From the NCBI GenBank assembly GCA_958441075.1, contig CAUCBQ010000002.1:1-49442 (forward strand): 49,442 bases of DNA. The letters run 5' to 3'. Shown one piece after another: positions 16,559 to 25,184 of the stretch. Numbering within the stretch: the stretch's first letter is position 1; each line of letters begins with the position of its first letter. This stretch comes from an uncultured Clostridiaceae bacterium. GTDB taxonomy: Bacteria; Bacillota; Clostridia; Lachnospirales; Lachnospiraceae. The notes under the pieces were generated by a model. That model ran no database searches and was not told the origin of the DNA. It worked only from the letters and a program-made list of their open reading frames with translations. Both the position numbers and the translations under genes were made by a program.

Positions 16559-16912
16559 CTAACGTCCGGAGCTGTCCTTTCTTTTTATTGTAAACCATCT
16601 TCCCAGCTTTTTCAAGCACCGGAAAAAAATCCGGCTCACAAAACGGTCATATAGAACCATGCCTGAAAACACGCCTGCCACAGCGTAAAAACGAAAGCTT
16701 CCGTCATTCTGCTCATACAGCAGCATAAATACCGCTGCCCCTGCATAAATCCAGTAAAAAAAATCTTCAATTCCCATAAAAAGGAAATTATGCGGAATAA
16801 AAAGACGCAGCAGTCTCAGGCTGTCATAAACAATCATAAGCCATCCTCCTGTAATCAGGCTTAAGCCTGTAAGAAGAAGCTCATAATGGATACGTTCGCT
16901 CACCCGCTCCAC
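16559..16912 (-). CDS. yabQ: Spore cortex biosynthesis protein YabQ
   Basis: Membrane protein of the outer forespore membrane needed for cortex formation. The 117 residues contain three or four hydrophobic segments (LLLTGLSLITGGWLMIVYDSLRLLR, FFYWIYAGAAVFMLLYEQNDG, FYAVAGVFSGMVLYDRFVS); the D.LR..R and FF.W and NDG.R.Y patterns are those of YabQ. Starts at a GTG five bases after the yabP stop; an alternative GTG lies three codons in. Cluster position between yabP and divIC supports the name. Confidence 0.88.
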   Translation of the reverse strand: MERVSERIHYELLLTGLSLITGGWLMIVYDSLRLLRLFIPHNFLFMGIEDFFYWIYAGAAVFMLLYEQNDGSFRFYAVAGVFSGMVLYDRFVSRIFFRCLKKLGRWFTIKRKDSSGR

Positions 16913-16917
16913 CCCCG

Positions 16918-17205
16918 TTACTTAAAAAGGCGGGCAAAAAAGGATTCTCCCGACCGCCGCAGCGCCTCATTGGAGCTGTAGGCAAAGCTTTCCACCATCC
17001 CGTCCAGATCTACTTCTCCCTTTTCCAGAGTCAGACGGTTAACATGAAGATCCTTTCCCCGAATCGTCAAAAGTCCCATATCCGTATCCAGCACCACCTC
17101 ATTTTCATCAAAGGACACACAGTCTGATACCCCGGTAATCCCGGCTGTTTTCCTGTCCTGAATGGTAATCCGGTGGGGCCGGATGCTGCCAATTTTTTCT
17201 TCCAT
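16918..17205 (-). CDS. yabP: Sporulation protein YabP
   Basis: Small soluble sporulation protein required with YabQ for spore cortex. The 95 residues show the YabP/YqfC fold pattern: ITGVSDCVSFDENEVVLDTDMGLLTIRGKDLHVNRL. The start is the ATG at 17205 with GGGGAGG seven bases before it; an ATG at 17223 lies upstream of this site. Preceded by a strong hairpin at 17222-17256. Expressed in the mother cell under sigma-E in Bacillus; no promoter of that type was recognised here. Confidence 0.88.
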   Translation of the reverse strand: MEEKIGSIRPHRITIQDRKTAGITGVSDCVSFDENEVVLDTDMGLLTIRGKDLHVNRLTLEKGEVDLDGMVESFAYSSNEALRRSGESFFARLFK

Positions 17206-17221
17206 ACAAAAACCTCCCCGC

Positions 17222-17256
17222 ATATTCAGTTTAAGGGCAGTCCCTAAACTAAATAT
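17222..17256 (-). other. RNA hairpin between rqcP and yabP
   Basis: Stem of ATATT, AGTTTA and GGG paired with CCC, TAAACT and AATAT (single-base bulges) around a CAGT loop, ending just before the yabP ribosome binding site. No T run follows it on the minus strand, so a processing or stability element is likelier than a terminator. Confidence 0.5.
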
Positions 17257-17318
17257 ATGGGGAGGCGGGCCATTCTATGCCACAGCCTGCTCCGGCTCCT
17301 GACAGTCAGACTCCTGAC

Positions 17319-17558
17319 CTACAGATAGCGGAACAGCTCCTTTGCTTCATCCTTTTTTACAGTTTCCTGTACATCCAGAACCTCGGCTCTTACAGCTTTG
17401 GCTCCGAACTGGATCTCAATAATATCGCCTGTCTTTACATTCAAAGAAGCCTTGGCCGGTTTGTCATTTACCAGAACGCGGCCTGCGTCACATGCTTCAT
17501 TCGCTACAGTTCTGCGCTTAATCAGGCGGGAAACCTTAAGAAACTTGTCCAGTCTCAT
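17319..17558 (-). CDS. rqcP: S4-domain RNA-binding protein RqcP (YabO, Hsp15-like)
   Basis: 79 residues made almost entirely of an S4 RNA-binding domain: MRLDKFLKVSRLIKRRTVANEACDAGRVLVNDKPAK, then VKTGDIIEIQFG. In Bacillus the equivalent protein works with RqcH in adding alanine tails to stalled peptides on the 50S subunit. ATG at 17558 lies three bases after the hup stop, with its ribosome binding site inside the hup coding end, so expression is coupled to hup. Confidence 0.92.
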   Translation of the reverse strand: MRLDKFLKVSRLIKRRTVANEACDAGRVLVNDKPAKASLNVKTGDIIEIQFGAKAVRAEVLDVQETVKKDEAKELFRYL

Positions 17559-17561
17559 GAA

Positions 17562-17837
17562 TTATTTATTAACCTCATCCTTTAATGCCTTGCCAGCCTT
17601 AAACTTCGGTGTCTTGGAAGCTGCGATGGTCATAGCCTCGCCTGTCTTGGGGTTTCTTCCCTCTCTTGCAGGTCTCTCAGCAACTTCAAAGTTACCAAAA
17701 CCAACGATCTGTACCTTGCCGCCCTTTACTAACTCCTCAGTTACAACATCTGTGAACGCTTTAACTGCCTTCTCAGCATCCTTCTTGGAAATCTCTGCCT
17801 TCTCAGCAACTGCTGCGATAAATTCTGTCTTATTCAT
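17562..17837 (-). CDS. hup: DNA-binding protein HU
   Basis: Nucleoid protein that bends and coats DNA as a dimer. 91 residues with the complete HU pattern: MNKTEFIAAVAEKAEISKKDAEKA, then GFGNFEVAERPAREGRNPKTGE, the DNA-clamping beta arm. The ATG at 17837 has GGAGG eight bases upstream; a TTG directly before it is less likely. Driven by a consensus promoter at 17955-17983 with a leader of about 110 bases. Confidence 0.97.
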   Translation of the reverse strand: MNKTEFIAAVAEKAEISKKDAEKAVKAFTDVVTEELVKGGKVQIVGFGNFEVAERPAREGRNPKTGEAMTIAASKTPKFKAGKALKDEVNK

Positions 17838-17954
17838 CAATTTTTCCTCCTAGATGACGGGAGTCCTGAGGTAAAACACCGCCGGGTACAAACCCTTTTT
17901 TAATAACCCTTCAGGAATCCGCTTCTTTCGATAATGTCAGTTTTTACCTTATCA

Positions 17955-17983
17955 TTTATATCTGTTTTGTTCAGATTTGTCAA
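17955..17983 (-). promoter_or_regulatory. Strong sigma-A promoter of the hup operon
   Basis: Minus strand TTGACA, exactly 17 bases, TATAAA. The -35 box overlaps the atpD stop codon, so the promoter is partly embedded in the end of the V-ATPase operon. Confidence 0.88.
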
Positions 17984-18603
17984 GGTTTTTCAGACTTCAT
18001 TCTCTTTATCACCTTAAGTCTGGTAAATTCCTCCCTTTCCTTCTCCTCAAGGGCATTTGAAATGGATCTGGAAAGCTCCTGATAGTGAGGAATTGTGATG
18101 TTTTTTAAGGCGTTGGCCCGCTTCTGGGTTTTCTTGATGGAGTTAGCCAGACGGTAGGCAGAATTTTCCACCATGGAAAGCTTAATCGTAAGCTCCTTCA
18201 CCCTCTCAAAGTGCTGTCTGGCAATATCCAGCGACTCAGTTGTGTTATTAAATCCATACGCTACCTCCATCGCTCCCTGCTCATGGCGCACCAGCGGGAT
18301 TTCCGTTCCCATAATGCTTCGGGCCTTAATACCTACACTGTTATCTGCGGGTATGGACCTGCCGATCTCCTGCACATAATTAATTCCAAGCTCAATATTG
18401 GCTTCCTGAAGAGCCTGATAGGCAGCCGTAAACACAGCGTCGATCTCCGACTGGATTCCCTTTGCCTCATCAATCAGCCCCATAAGCTCACGAATCAGGA
18501 TGTTTCTCTTTTTATCCATAAGCCCATAGCCCATGGTGGCAAGCTTCAGAGAATTTTTAGCTGCGATCAGATTTCCTTTGGTGGGAAATGTATTCGGGTC
18601 CAT
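17980..18603 (-). CDS. atpD: V/A-type ATP synthase subunit D
   Basis: Central-stalk rotor subunit linking the A3B3 head to the membrane ring. The 207 residues show the coiled-coil pattern of the family: PTKGNLIAAKNSLKLATMGYGLMDKKRNILIRELM at the start and TQKRANALKNITIPHY near the end. ATG at 18603, 11 bases after atpB. Last gene of the operon. Confidence 0.95.
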   Translation of the reverse strand: MDPNTFPTKGNLIAAKNSLKLATMGYGLMDKKRNILIRELMGLIDEAKGIQSEIDAVFTAAYQALQEANIELGINYVQEIGRSIPADNSVGIKARSIMGTEIPLVRHEQGAMEVAYGFNNTTESLDIARQHFERVKELTIKLSMVENSAYRLANSIKKTQKRANALKNITIPHYQELSRSISNALEEKEREEFTRLKVIKRMKSEKP

Positions 18604-18614
18604 GCTGTGTCACC

Positions 18615-19991
18615 TCACCTTTTTTCATAAAACTGATCCAGAACCTTTGTATCAATACGGTCCAGCTCCTCTCTGGGAAGCATCCGCAGAAGCTCCCAGC
18701 CGATGTCCAGCGTCTCTGTTACCGACCGGTTCTCATAGTGGGTCTGGCCGATAAAACGGCTTTCAAACTCCCTGCCAAATTCCAGATATTTTTTATCCAG
18801 AGGCGAAAGCTCGTCCTCTCCGATTACCGAAGCTAACGCTCTGGCGTCTCCCACCTTGGCATAGCAGGAGAAAAGCTGATTCGCCACATCCTGATGGTCT
18901 GCCCTGGTATAGCCCTCTCCGATACCGTCCTTCATCAAACGTGACAGGGACGGAAGGACACTGATGGGCGGATACACAGACTGGCTGTTTAACTGCCGGT
19001 CCAAAACGATCTGCCCCTCTGTGATGTATCCTGTCAGGTCAGGGATGGGATGGGTAATATCATCATTGGGCATAGTCAAAATAGGGATCTGGGTCACAGA
19101 GCCGTGACGTCCTGCCACAATGCCCGCTCTCTCATAAAGGGAAGCAAGATCACTGTAGAGATAGCCGGGAAATCCCTTTCTGGAAGGAATTTCTCCCTTT
19201 GAAGAAGAAACCTCCCGCAGCGCCTCTGCATAGGAGGTCATGTCTGTAAGGATAACCAGAATGTGCATCCCCTTTTCATAGGCCAGATATTCTGCCAGGG
19301 TCAGGGCGATCTTCGGAGTAATCAGCCTCTCTACCACCGGATCATTTGCCAGGTTAATAAACATGGCAACATGCTCGGAAACACCGCTCTCCTCAAAGGT
19401 TCTGCGGAAAAAGTCCGCCACATCATGCTTTACGCCCATAGCTCCAAAGACAATGGCAAAGGATTCGTCCGACCCTTCTCCCAGAGACGCCTGCTGTACA
19501 ATCTGGGCCGCCAGCTGGTCATGGGGAAGGCCATTTCCGGAAAAAATGGGCAGCTTCTGCCCCCGGATCAGGGTGGTCAGCCCGTCAATGGCTGAAATAC
19601 CCGTTCGGATATAGTTTCTGGGATATTCTCTTGACACCGGATTTAAGGGCTGTCCGTTGATATCCAGGCGCACATCGGAAATAATGTCTCCCAGACCGTC
19701 AATAGGCTCTCCGATTCCGTTAAATGTCCGTCCCAGCATCTCCTCAGATACGGCAATCTCCATGGGATGTCCCGTAAGCCTTGTATGGGTATTCCGCAGA
19801 GCCATACCGTCTGTTCCCTCAAAAACCTGAATAATTGCCTTATCTCCATATATCTCAATAATACGGCCGATCTTTTTCGTGTTTCCCGCTACAGTCATTT
19901 CCACGATCTCATCATAAGCCGCATTCTGAACGCCCTCCAGAACCACCAGAGGGCCATTGATCTCACTTAAACCTAAATATTCAACTGCCAT
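18615..19991 (-). CDS. atpB: V/A-type ATP synthase subunit B (regulatory)
   Basis: Non-catalytic head subunit that alternates with A. Begins VEYLGLSEINGPLVVLEG; the region PIFSGNGLPHDQLAAQI replaces the Walker A loop, as normal for B subunits. ILTDMTSYAEALREVSSSKGEIPSRKGFPGYLYSDL is the family signature. 458 residues, normal. It starts 11 bases after the atpA stop. Confidence 0.97.
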   Translation of the reverse strand: MAVEYLGLSEINGPLVVLEGVQNAAYDEIVEMTVAGNTKKIGRIIEIYGDKAIIQVFEGTDGMALRNTHTRLTGHPMEIAVSEEMLGRTFNGIGEPIDGLGDIISDVRLDINGQPLNPVSREYPRNYIRTGISAIDGLTTLIRGQKLPIFSGNGLPHDQLAAQIVQQASLGEGSDESFAIVFGAMGVKHDVADFFRRTFEESGVSEHVAMFINLANDPVVERLITPKIALTLAEYLAYEKGMHILVILTDMTSYAEALREVSSSKGEIPSRKGFPGYLYSDLASLYERAGIVAGRHGSVTQIPILTMPNDDITHPIPDLTGYITEGQIVLDRQLNSQSVYPPISVLPSLSRLMKDGIGEGYTRADHQDVANQLFSCYAKVGDARALASVIGEDELSPLDKKYLEFGREFESRFIGQTHYENRSVTETLDIGWELLRMLPREELDRIDTKVLDQFYEKR

Positions 19992-20002
19992 CTGAATCCT
20001 CC

Positions 20003-21769
20003 TTATGCGTTTCGCTCCACTACATTTTCATAGAACCGGTCTACCTGGGCTCTGTACTCGTCAAACAGGTCCAGACGGTCATTGGGAACATCATACTTGA
20101 TGGAAATGATACGGTCAAAAATGGGGTCCTCCTTCAATACCGACATAGGCATACCCATGGAGATCAGGGTTTTTGACTTCTTATACAGATATAAAATAAT
20201 CTCCATCATCTTAAACTGCTTTTTCAGAGGTACGGATGTGTCATCCTTGTGGAAGGCGTTCTGCTGCAGAAAACCCAGACGGATGACTCTGGCGATCTCC
20301 AGAACCAGCTTCTGGTCATCCGGCAGAACATCTGAACCAATCAGCTTTACAATTTCCATCAGGCTGCTTTCCTGGGTCAGAAGAGCCATGAGGCGGTTGC
20401 GGTAGTCCACAAACTTCTGGTCCACATTGTCCATATACCAGGAGGACAGGTCATTTACATACTCTGAATAGCTTGTAAGCCAGTGGATCGCCGGGAAATG
20501 CCTTGCATAGGAAAGACTCTTATCCAGTCCCCAGAAGCAGCGCACAAAACGCTTGGTATTCTGGGTCACAGGCTCGGAGAAATCGCCTCCCTGGGGAGAT
20601 ACGGCTCCGATAATCGTCACAGAACCTTCTGTTCCGTTTAAGTTGCGCATCATACCTGCCCTCTCGTAAAAAGCAGACAGACGGGACGCCAGATAGGCAG
20701 GAAAGCCTTCCTCGGCAGGCATCTCCTCCAGACGTCCGGACAGCTCTCTGAGGGCCTCGGCCCATCGGGAAGTAGAATCGGCCATAATAGCCACATGATA
20801 GCCCATATCCCTGTAATATTCTGCCAGCGTCAATCCTGCATACAGACTGGCCTCGCGGGCTGCTACAGGCATATTGGAGGTATTGGCAATCAAAGTTGTC
20901 CGGTCCATTAGTGGATTTCCGCTCTTTGGATCGATCAGCTCTGAAAACTCCTCCAATACCTGCGTCATCTCATTTCCACGCTCACCGCAGCCAATATAGA
21001 TAATTACATCCGCATCCGACCACTTTGCAATCTGATGCTGGGTCATAGTCTTTCCTGTTCCAAAACCGCCGGGAATTGCTGCTGTTCCGCCCTTCGCCAG
21101 CGGGAACATGGTATCCAGAATACGCTGGCCTGTAATCAAAGGCCGGGTAGCTGCAAAACGCTTCGCCGCAGGTCTGGGTACCCGGATCGGCCACTTCTGC
21201 GTCATGGTCAGCTCCTTCTCAGAACCGTCCATCAGCTGAAGCCTTACCAGCATCTCGCTGATGGTATACTGACCGTCCGGAACCACATCAATCACATAGC
21301 CTTCCATATCCGGCGGGACCATAACCTTATGGACAATGGCTCTTGTTTCAGGCACCTCCGCAATGATAGTTCCCGGCATCAGCCGGTCGCCTTTTTTTAC
21401 CGTAATATGGGTATCCCATTTTTTGGAGGTATCCAGAGAATCTACACTGATCCCCCGGCTGATGGAATAGCCGCTGTGTTCCGCAATCTTGCTTAACGGC
21501 CGTTCAATTCCGTCAAAAATGTTGTTTAAAATACCCGGAGCAAGAGTCACGGATACAGGCGCTCCTGTCCCTGTGACAAGCTCTCCCGGCTTTAAACCGC
21601 TGGTCTCCTCATAGACCTGAATGGTTGTCTTTTGTGAGGTAAGTCCGATGACTTCGCCTACCAGATTTTCCTTTCCAACGTACACCATTTCGTTCATCTG
21701 GAAACCGGGATCTCCCTCCAGAGAAACGACCGGGCCGTTGATCCCGTAGATCACACCTGTCTTCGTCAT
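20003..21769 (-). CDS. atpA: V/A-type ATP synthase subunit A (catalytic)
   Basis: Catalytic head subunit hydrolysing or making ATP. Walker A GGFGTGKT at about residue 231, the bulge region near 110-200 typical of V/A type A subunits, and ADSTSRWAEALRELSGRLEEMPAEEGFPAYL. 588 residues, full length. ATG directly abuts the atpE stop. Confidence 0.97.
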   Translation of the reverse strand: MTKTGVIYGINGPVVSLEGDPGFQMNEMVYVGKENLVGEVIGLTSQKTTIQVYEETSGLKPGELVTGTGAPVSVTLAPGILNNIFDGIERPLSKIAEHSGYSISRGISVDSLDTSKKWDTHITVKKGDRLMPGTIIAEVPETRAIVHKVMVPPDMEGYVIDVVPDGQYTISEMLVRLQLMDGSEKELTMTQKWPIRVPRPAAKRFAATRPLITGQRILDTMFPLAKGGTAAIPGGFGTGKTMTQHQIAKWSDADVIIYIGCGERGNEMTQVLEEFSELIDPKSGNPLMDRTTLIANTSNMPVAAREASLYAGLTLAEYYRDMGYHVAIMADSTSRWAEALRELSGRLEEMPAEEGFPAYLASRLSAFYERAGMMRNLNGTEGSVTIIGAVSPQGGDFSEPVTQNTKRFVRCFWGLDKSLSYARHFPAIHWLTSYSEYVNDLSSWYMDNVDQKFVDYRNRLMALLTQESSLMEIVKLIGSDVLPDDQKLVLEIARVIRLGFLQQNAFHKDDTSVPLKKQFKMMEIILYLYKKSKTLISMGMPMSVLKEDPIFDRIISIKYDVPNDRLDLFDEYRAQVDRFYENVVERNA

Positions 21770-22351
21770 TTACTTACCTCCCAAATGAAATGTAAAATCA
21801 TGTCTGGCTTCCTTTAATTTTGTTTCAAAGGAATTGTCAATCAGCACCCGTCTGGATGGGATCACAGCCCGTATTCCTCCGCCAAAGGAATACTCGCTGA
21901 TCTTTACCGTCACATTATTGTGAAGGGCCAGCCTGCGGGCCTTATCCTCGTCTGAAGGGTCCATATAGACGATCAGCGCCTCATCCCCTGCAAATTCCCT
22001 TGCGCTGCGGATCTGCCGTTCCAGCAGCTCCTGATACTCTCTTGTCTCCATAAAGTTCGCCAGCATATCCCTCACTTCCACGAAGAGCTTATCCTTAAGC
22101 TCCTCCTGTCTGCGGCTGACCTCACGCTTTAAATCCAGCTGACCGATAGAAAGCTTTTTATTTTTTTCACGCTCCAGCTTTTCCCTCTGGGCCTCCTCCT
22201 GCATGGCAGCCCTGCGCTCTGCCTCTGCTTTGTGCTCTTCAAAGGCCGCATCCAGCGCCCGGACGCAGTCATCCAGCATACGGGCGCTTTTTTCTCTGGC
22301 ATCTGTCATACAGATCTCCTGGAAATGCTTCAGTTTTTCCTCTGTTGTCAT
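21770..22351 (-). CDS. atpE: V/A-type ATP synthase subunit E
   Basis: Peripheral-stalk subunit: long charged helix (about 1-100, rich in Glu, Lys, Arg) followed by a C-terminal globular domain with SFGGGIRAVIPSRRVLIDNSFETKL, the E-subunit signature. The start is the ATG at 22351, with AGGTG just upstream; a GTG three codons earlier overlaps that site. About 193 residues. Fourteen-residue differences at the N-terminus are common in this family. Confidence 0.9.
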   Translation of the reverse strand: MTTEEKLKHFQEICMTDAREKSARMLDDCVRALDAAFEEHKAEAERRAAMQEEAQREKLEREKNKKLSIGQLDLKREVSRRQEELKDKLFVEVRDMLANFMETREYQELLERQIRSAREFAGDEALIVYMDPSDEDKARRLALHNNVTVKISEYSFGGGIRAVIPSRRVLIDNSFETKLKEARHDFTFHLGGK

Positions 22352-22401
22352 GCTCTTCACCTGCTTTCTCTGCGAAAATATGCCTGGGCGGCTATGACGC
22401 C

Positions 22402-22710
22402 CTACAGCTTCAGTCCAATGGCTTCATTGACATAAGAGGTGATAAAGTCCGGCTTGCGGCCGGTACCATGGCGGTCCGGAATTTCCACAATTAACGGAAG
22501 CCTGCGTTCCAGCCTTACGTTATCTATGATCTCCGGAAACTCCCTGCCGAACTTTTCTGTCAGCAGGATAATGCCTATATCCTTATCGGCCAGGACCTTA
22601 TCCAGTTCCCTTTTCAGTTCCTCTCTCTCATGTACTACAGCCCCTTCCACACCCGCCAGTCTCATACCGGTCCAGGTGTCGATATTATCGCTGATCAGAT
22701 ACATTTTCAT
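22402..22710 (-). CDS. atpF: V/A-type ATP synthase subunit F
   Basis: Small central-stalk subunit with a CheY-like fold. 102 residues: MKMYLISDNIDTWTGMRLAG, GIILLTEKFGREFPEII, PLIVEIPDRHG. Its ATG shares the A of the atpK stop codon (TAATG), so the two are translationally coupled. Confidence 0.92.
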   Translation of the reverse strand: MKMYLISDNIDTWTGMRLAGVEGAVVHEREELKRELDKVLADKDIGIILLTEKFGREFPEIIDNVRLERRLPLIVEIPDRHGTGRKPDFITSYVNEAIGLKL

Positions 22711-23150
22711 TACAGCTTACCAAGGATCATAAAGGAAATGATCAGACCGTACAGACACACACCTTCGGCAAGACCTACGAAGATCAGGGATTTACCAAGA
22801 ATAGAGCTGTCCTCGCTGATAGCTCCCAGTGCTGCGCTGGCTGCTGCGGATACGGCAATGCCGCCTCCCAGACAGGAAAGACCGGTTGCAAGAGCTGCAG
22901 ATAAGTAACCCATACCAGTTGCGGATGAGGCGGTTCCGGCTGCGGAAGCCGCTTCCTCTGCCGCAAATGCATTTCCGTTAAACATCAGCACAGCCGCAAT
23001 CACCATGGTGCCGAAGAAAAGAAAAAGATTGGCTCCCAGAGCCGTCTTATAGCGGCCTCTTGTCTTCTCTCCTGCCGCAAATGCCCCAAAGGGAACTCCA
23101 ATGCTTAAAATAAGTGCTGCGCTCAATGTGATCTTAACTAATAAACTCAT
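22710..23150 (-). CDS. atpK: V/A-type ATP synthase subunit K (proteolipid, rotor ring)
   Basis: Membrane rotor subunit carrying the ion. 146 residues with four hydrophobic segments in two hairpins; the last contains GLAEGVCLYGLIISFMIL, the ion-binding Glu in the place of Glu139 of Enterococcus NtpK. The matching Gln/Glu of the first hairpin is not evident, as in double-hairpin rings with one site per subunit; I cannot decide between sodium and proton. The start is the ATG at 23150 with GGAG nine bases before it; an open frame running to 23228 would add a non-membrane extension reading through a hairpin and is rejected. Confidence 0.93.
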   Translation of the reverse strand: MSLLVKITLSAALILSIGVPFGAFAAGEKTRGRYKTALGANLFLFFGTMVIAAVLMFNGNAFAAEEAASAAGTASSATGMGYLSAALATGLSCLGGGIAVSAAASAALGAISEDSSILGKSLIFVGLAEGVCLYGLIISFMILGKL

Positions 23151-23193
23151 AATTTCATTCTCCTTTTTTTCTGTAAAATATTTCCATCTTCCT

Positions 23194-23235
23194 ACCATCA
23201 GTGTACAAGGGGACATACCCTTGTTCACTGATGGT
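23194..23235 (-). other. Intercistronic hairpin between atpI and atpK
   Basis: ACCATCAGTG, mismatch, ACAAGGG pair with CCCTTGT, mismatch, CACTGATGGT: 17 paired bases, one T/T mismatch, 6-base loop. It spans the atpI stop codon and lies 44 bases before the atpK start. No T run follows. Confidence 0.7.
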
Positions 23236-25168
23236 ATCTTCCGTAGGGTTCAAAAGCCCGTCCGCTGCCCCGGTAGAAACGGCTGAACAGCTCATAATAC
23301 TCCAGGCGGAGGACCTGGATTCCCACGATCAGCCCCTCCATACCGCAGACAAACAGATTTCCGCCGATGATGATGCCCCAGTTAGGCGTTCCTGCCTCTG
23401 CGCCTGCAAGCATCAGCACCACCTGCATCATAGCCGCATGGCTCACTGCGAAAGCACCCACACGGACAAAGGAAAGGGTATTGGAAAAATAGCTTAAAAG
23501 AACTTCAAAGAGCTCGAAAATTCCCTGTGTGATAAACATTCCCACACCGCCGGATATTTTCTCAGCCTTCTTTTCCGCCATAGCAGTCAAAGGCTCCTTA
23601 AAGAACATCACAGCCAGAGGAATTACGAACATAATAACCAGCACCATGGTCGCCGGAAGGGCTTTTCCGCTCATATACAACACGATTACGCTTGCCAGCG
23701 CCCCATAAAACACAAGGCCCGCAGCACCGTTTGTATCAAACCACAGCTTTTCCGTATCATGATCTCTGACACTGTTTATGATATTCAGAATCATGCACAG
23801 CAGGATAATGCCCATACCGATGGCAATAGCGACTACAAACACCGTATTCAGCCGTCCAATAAAGGGCAGATCCGTCATAGCCTCCTGGGGCCTCAGCCAT
23901 ATGGGGTCTATGATGTCCTCAAAGCCGAAGATACTGCCGAAGAGAAAGCCAAAAACCGTTGAAAAAAGACCGCAGCAGGAGATAATTCCCGCCAGACGCA
24001 CCTTTTTAAAACGATACAGCAGAAAGCCTCCGATGAGAAGGCAGAGCCCCTGTCCTGCATCCCCGAACATAAAACCAAAGAGAATAGAGTAGGTAATACC
24101 GATAAGAACCGTAGGGTCAATCTCATTGTAGGAGGGAAGTCCATACATCTCCACAAACATCTCAAAGGGCTTAAACAGGCCCGGATTTTTCATACGGGTA
24201 GGAGGGGTACTGGTAATATTTCCCCTGTTGTCCTCCACAATACAGAAGGTATTTTCATCCCCTTCAATCTCTTTTCTCAAAGCTTTAGCATCACTCTCAG
24301 ACATCCAGCCGCAGAGAATATAGAAATTGTTGGAATCATGCATGGTACAGGCTGCCAGCTTGCGCACATCAAAATTAATTCCAAAGCGCTCCAGCCGCAT
24401 CCATGCTCTTGTAAGCTCCTCCTTTTTATCTTCCAGAATCGTCCTTACCGCCTGTTCTGTCTCACGCTGCTCTGCCTCAAGAGCCTGGATCTTTTCCTCC
24501 AGAACATGCTCCGCCTCCAAAGGAGTACCCTCATATTCATCCGGCAGGAACACCCGCTCAAAGTGCATGGATGCATAGATAGCGTCAATCTTTTCAGACA
24601 GCTTATCCGGCACAAAGTATACGATCCAGACGTATTCCGAATCCTCCAGACACTTAAACATCACCGTGTCAATGGTATCATATACATAGTTATTGATCTT
24701 ATCGTAATACTCTCTGGTAACACGCCCGAAGCGGAACTTGATAAACTTAAAGCCCAGAATCTCCCGCAGGCTGTAATTCAGCTCAGTAAATGGAGCCACT
24801 CTGTCCTTAGATTTTTTTAAAGCCTCGATCTGGACAGAAAGCTCCTCTCTGCGGTCTGTAAGCTCCTTCAGCTCTTCACTTAAACGTTCCGCAAAGGCTG
24901 CTGCCTCCTTAATCTCCGGAAGCATTTCATCTCCTGATTTCTTTACGTCCGGGAGCTGCGCTCCAAATCGCTCCATAAGGCTTCTGGCTGTGACCAGCTG
25001 ATCTCTGTATGGATTGGTTTCAATATATGGCCTTAAGTTTTTTACCGTTTTCAGCTCGGAAAGAGCATTCTCCAGATGGATTTCATATCGGGACAGATAG
25101 GTATCCGCCACCCGGTCAATATCCTCTCTGGGGCCGGTAATACTTAAGAATTTCATCTTTTCGATCAC
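23225..25168 (-). CDS. atpI: V/A-type ATP synthase subunit I (membrane stator, a-subunit)
   Basis: Stator subunit forming the ion half-channels. The first 320 residues or so are a soluble, coiled-coil-rich cytosolic arm (MKFLSITGPREDIDRVADTYLS); the second half has about seven or eight membrane helices (for example LIGITYSILFGFMFGDAGQGL, FGSIFGFED, NTLSFVRVGAFAVSHAAMM, the last holding the essential Arg). 647 residues. The start is either the GTG at 25168 or the ATG four codons in; GGGGG lies ten bases before the GTG. Confidence 0.95.
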   Translation of the reverse strand: MIEKMKFLSITGPREDIDRVADTYLSRYEIHLENALSELKTVKNLRPYIETNPYRDQLVTARSLMERFGAQLPDVKKSGDEMLPEIKEAAAFAERLSEELKELTDRREELSVQIEALKKSKDRVAPFTELNYSLREILGFKFIKFRFGRVTREYYDKINNYVYDTIDTVMFKCLEDSEYVWIVYFVPDKLSEKIDAIYASMHFERVFLPDEYEGTPLEAEHVLEEKIQALEAEQRETEQAVRTILEDKKEELTRAWMRLERFGINFDVRKLAACTMHDSNNFYILCGWMSESDAKALRKEIEGDENTFCIVEDNRGNITSTPPTRMKNPGLFKPFEMFVEMYGLPSYNEIDPTVLIGITYSILFGFMFGDAGQGLCLLIGGFLLYRFKKVRLAGIISCCGLFSTVFGFLFGSIFGFEDIIDPIWLRPQEAMTDLPFIGRLNTVFVVAIAIGMGIILLCMILNIINSVRDHDTEKLWFDTNGAAGLVFYGALASVIVLYMSGKALPATMVLVIMFVIPLAVMFFKEPLTAMAEKKAEKISGGVGMFITQGIFELFEVLLSYFSNTLSFVRVGAFAVSHAAMMQVVLMLAGAEAGTPNWGIIIGGNLFVCGMEGLIVGIQVLRLEYYELFSRFYRGSGRAFEPYGRYHQ

Positions 25169-25184
25169 TTTCTAAAAACCCCCT

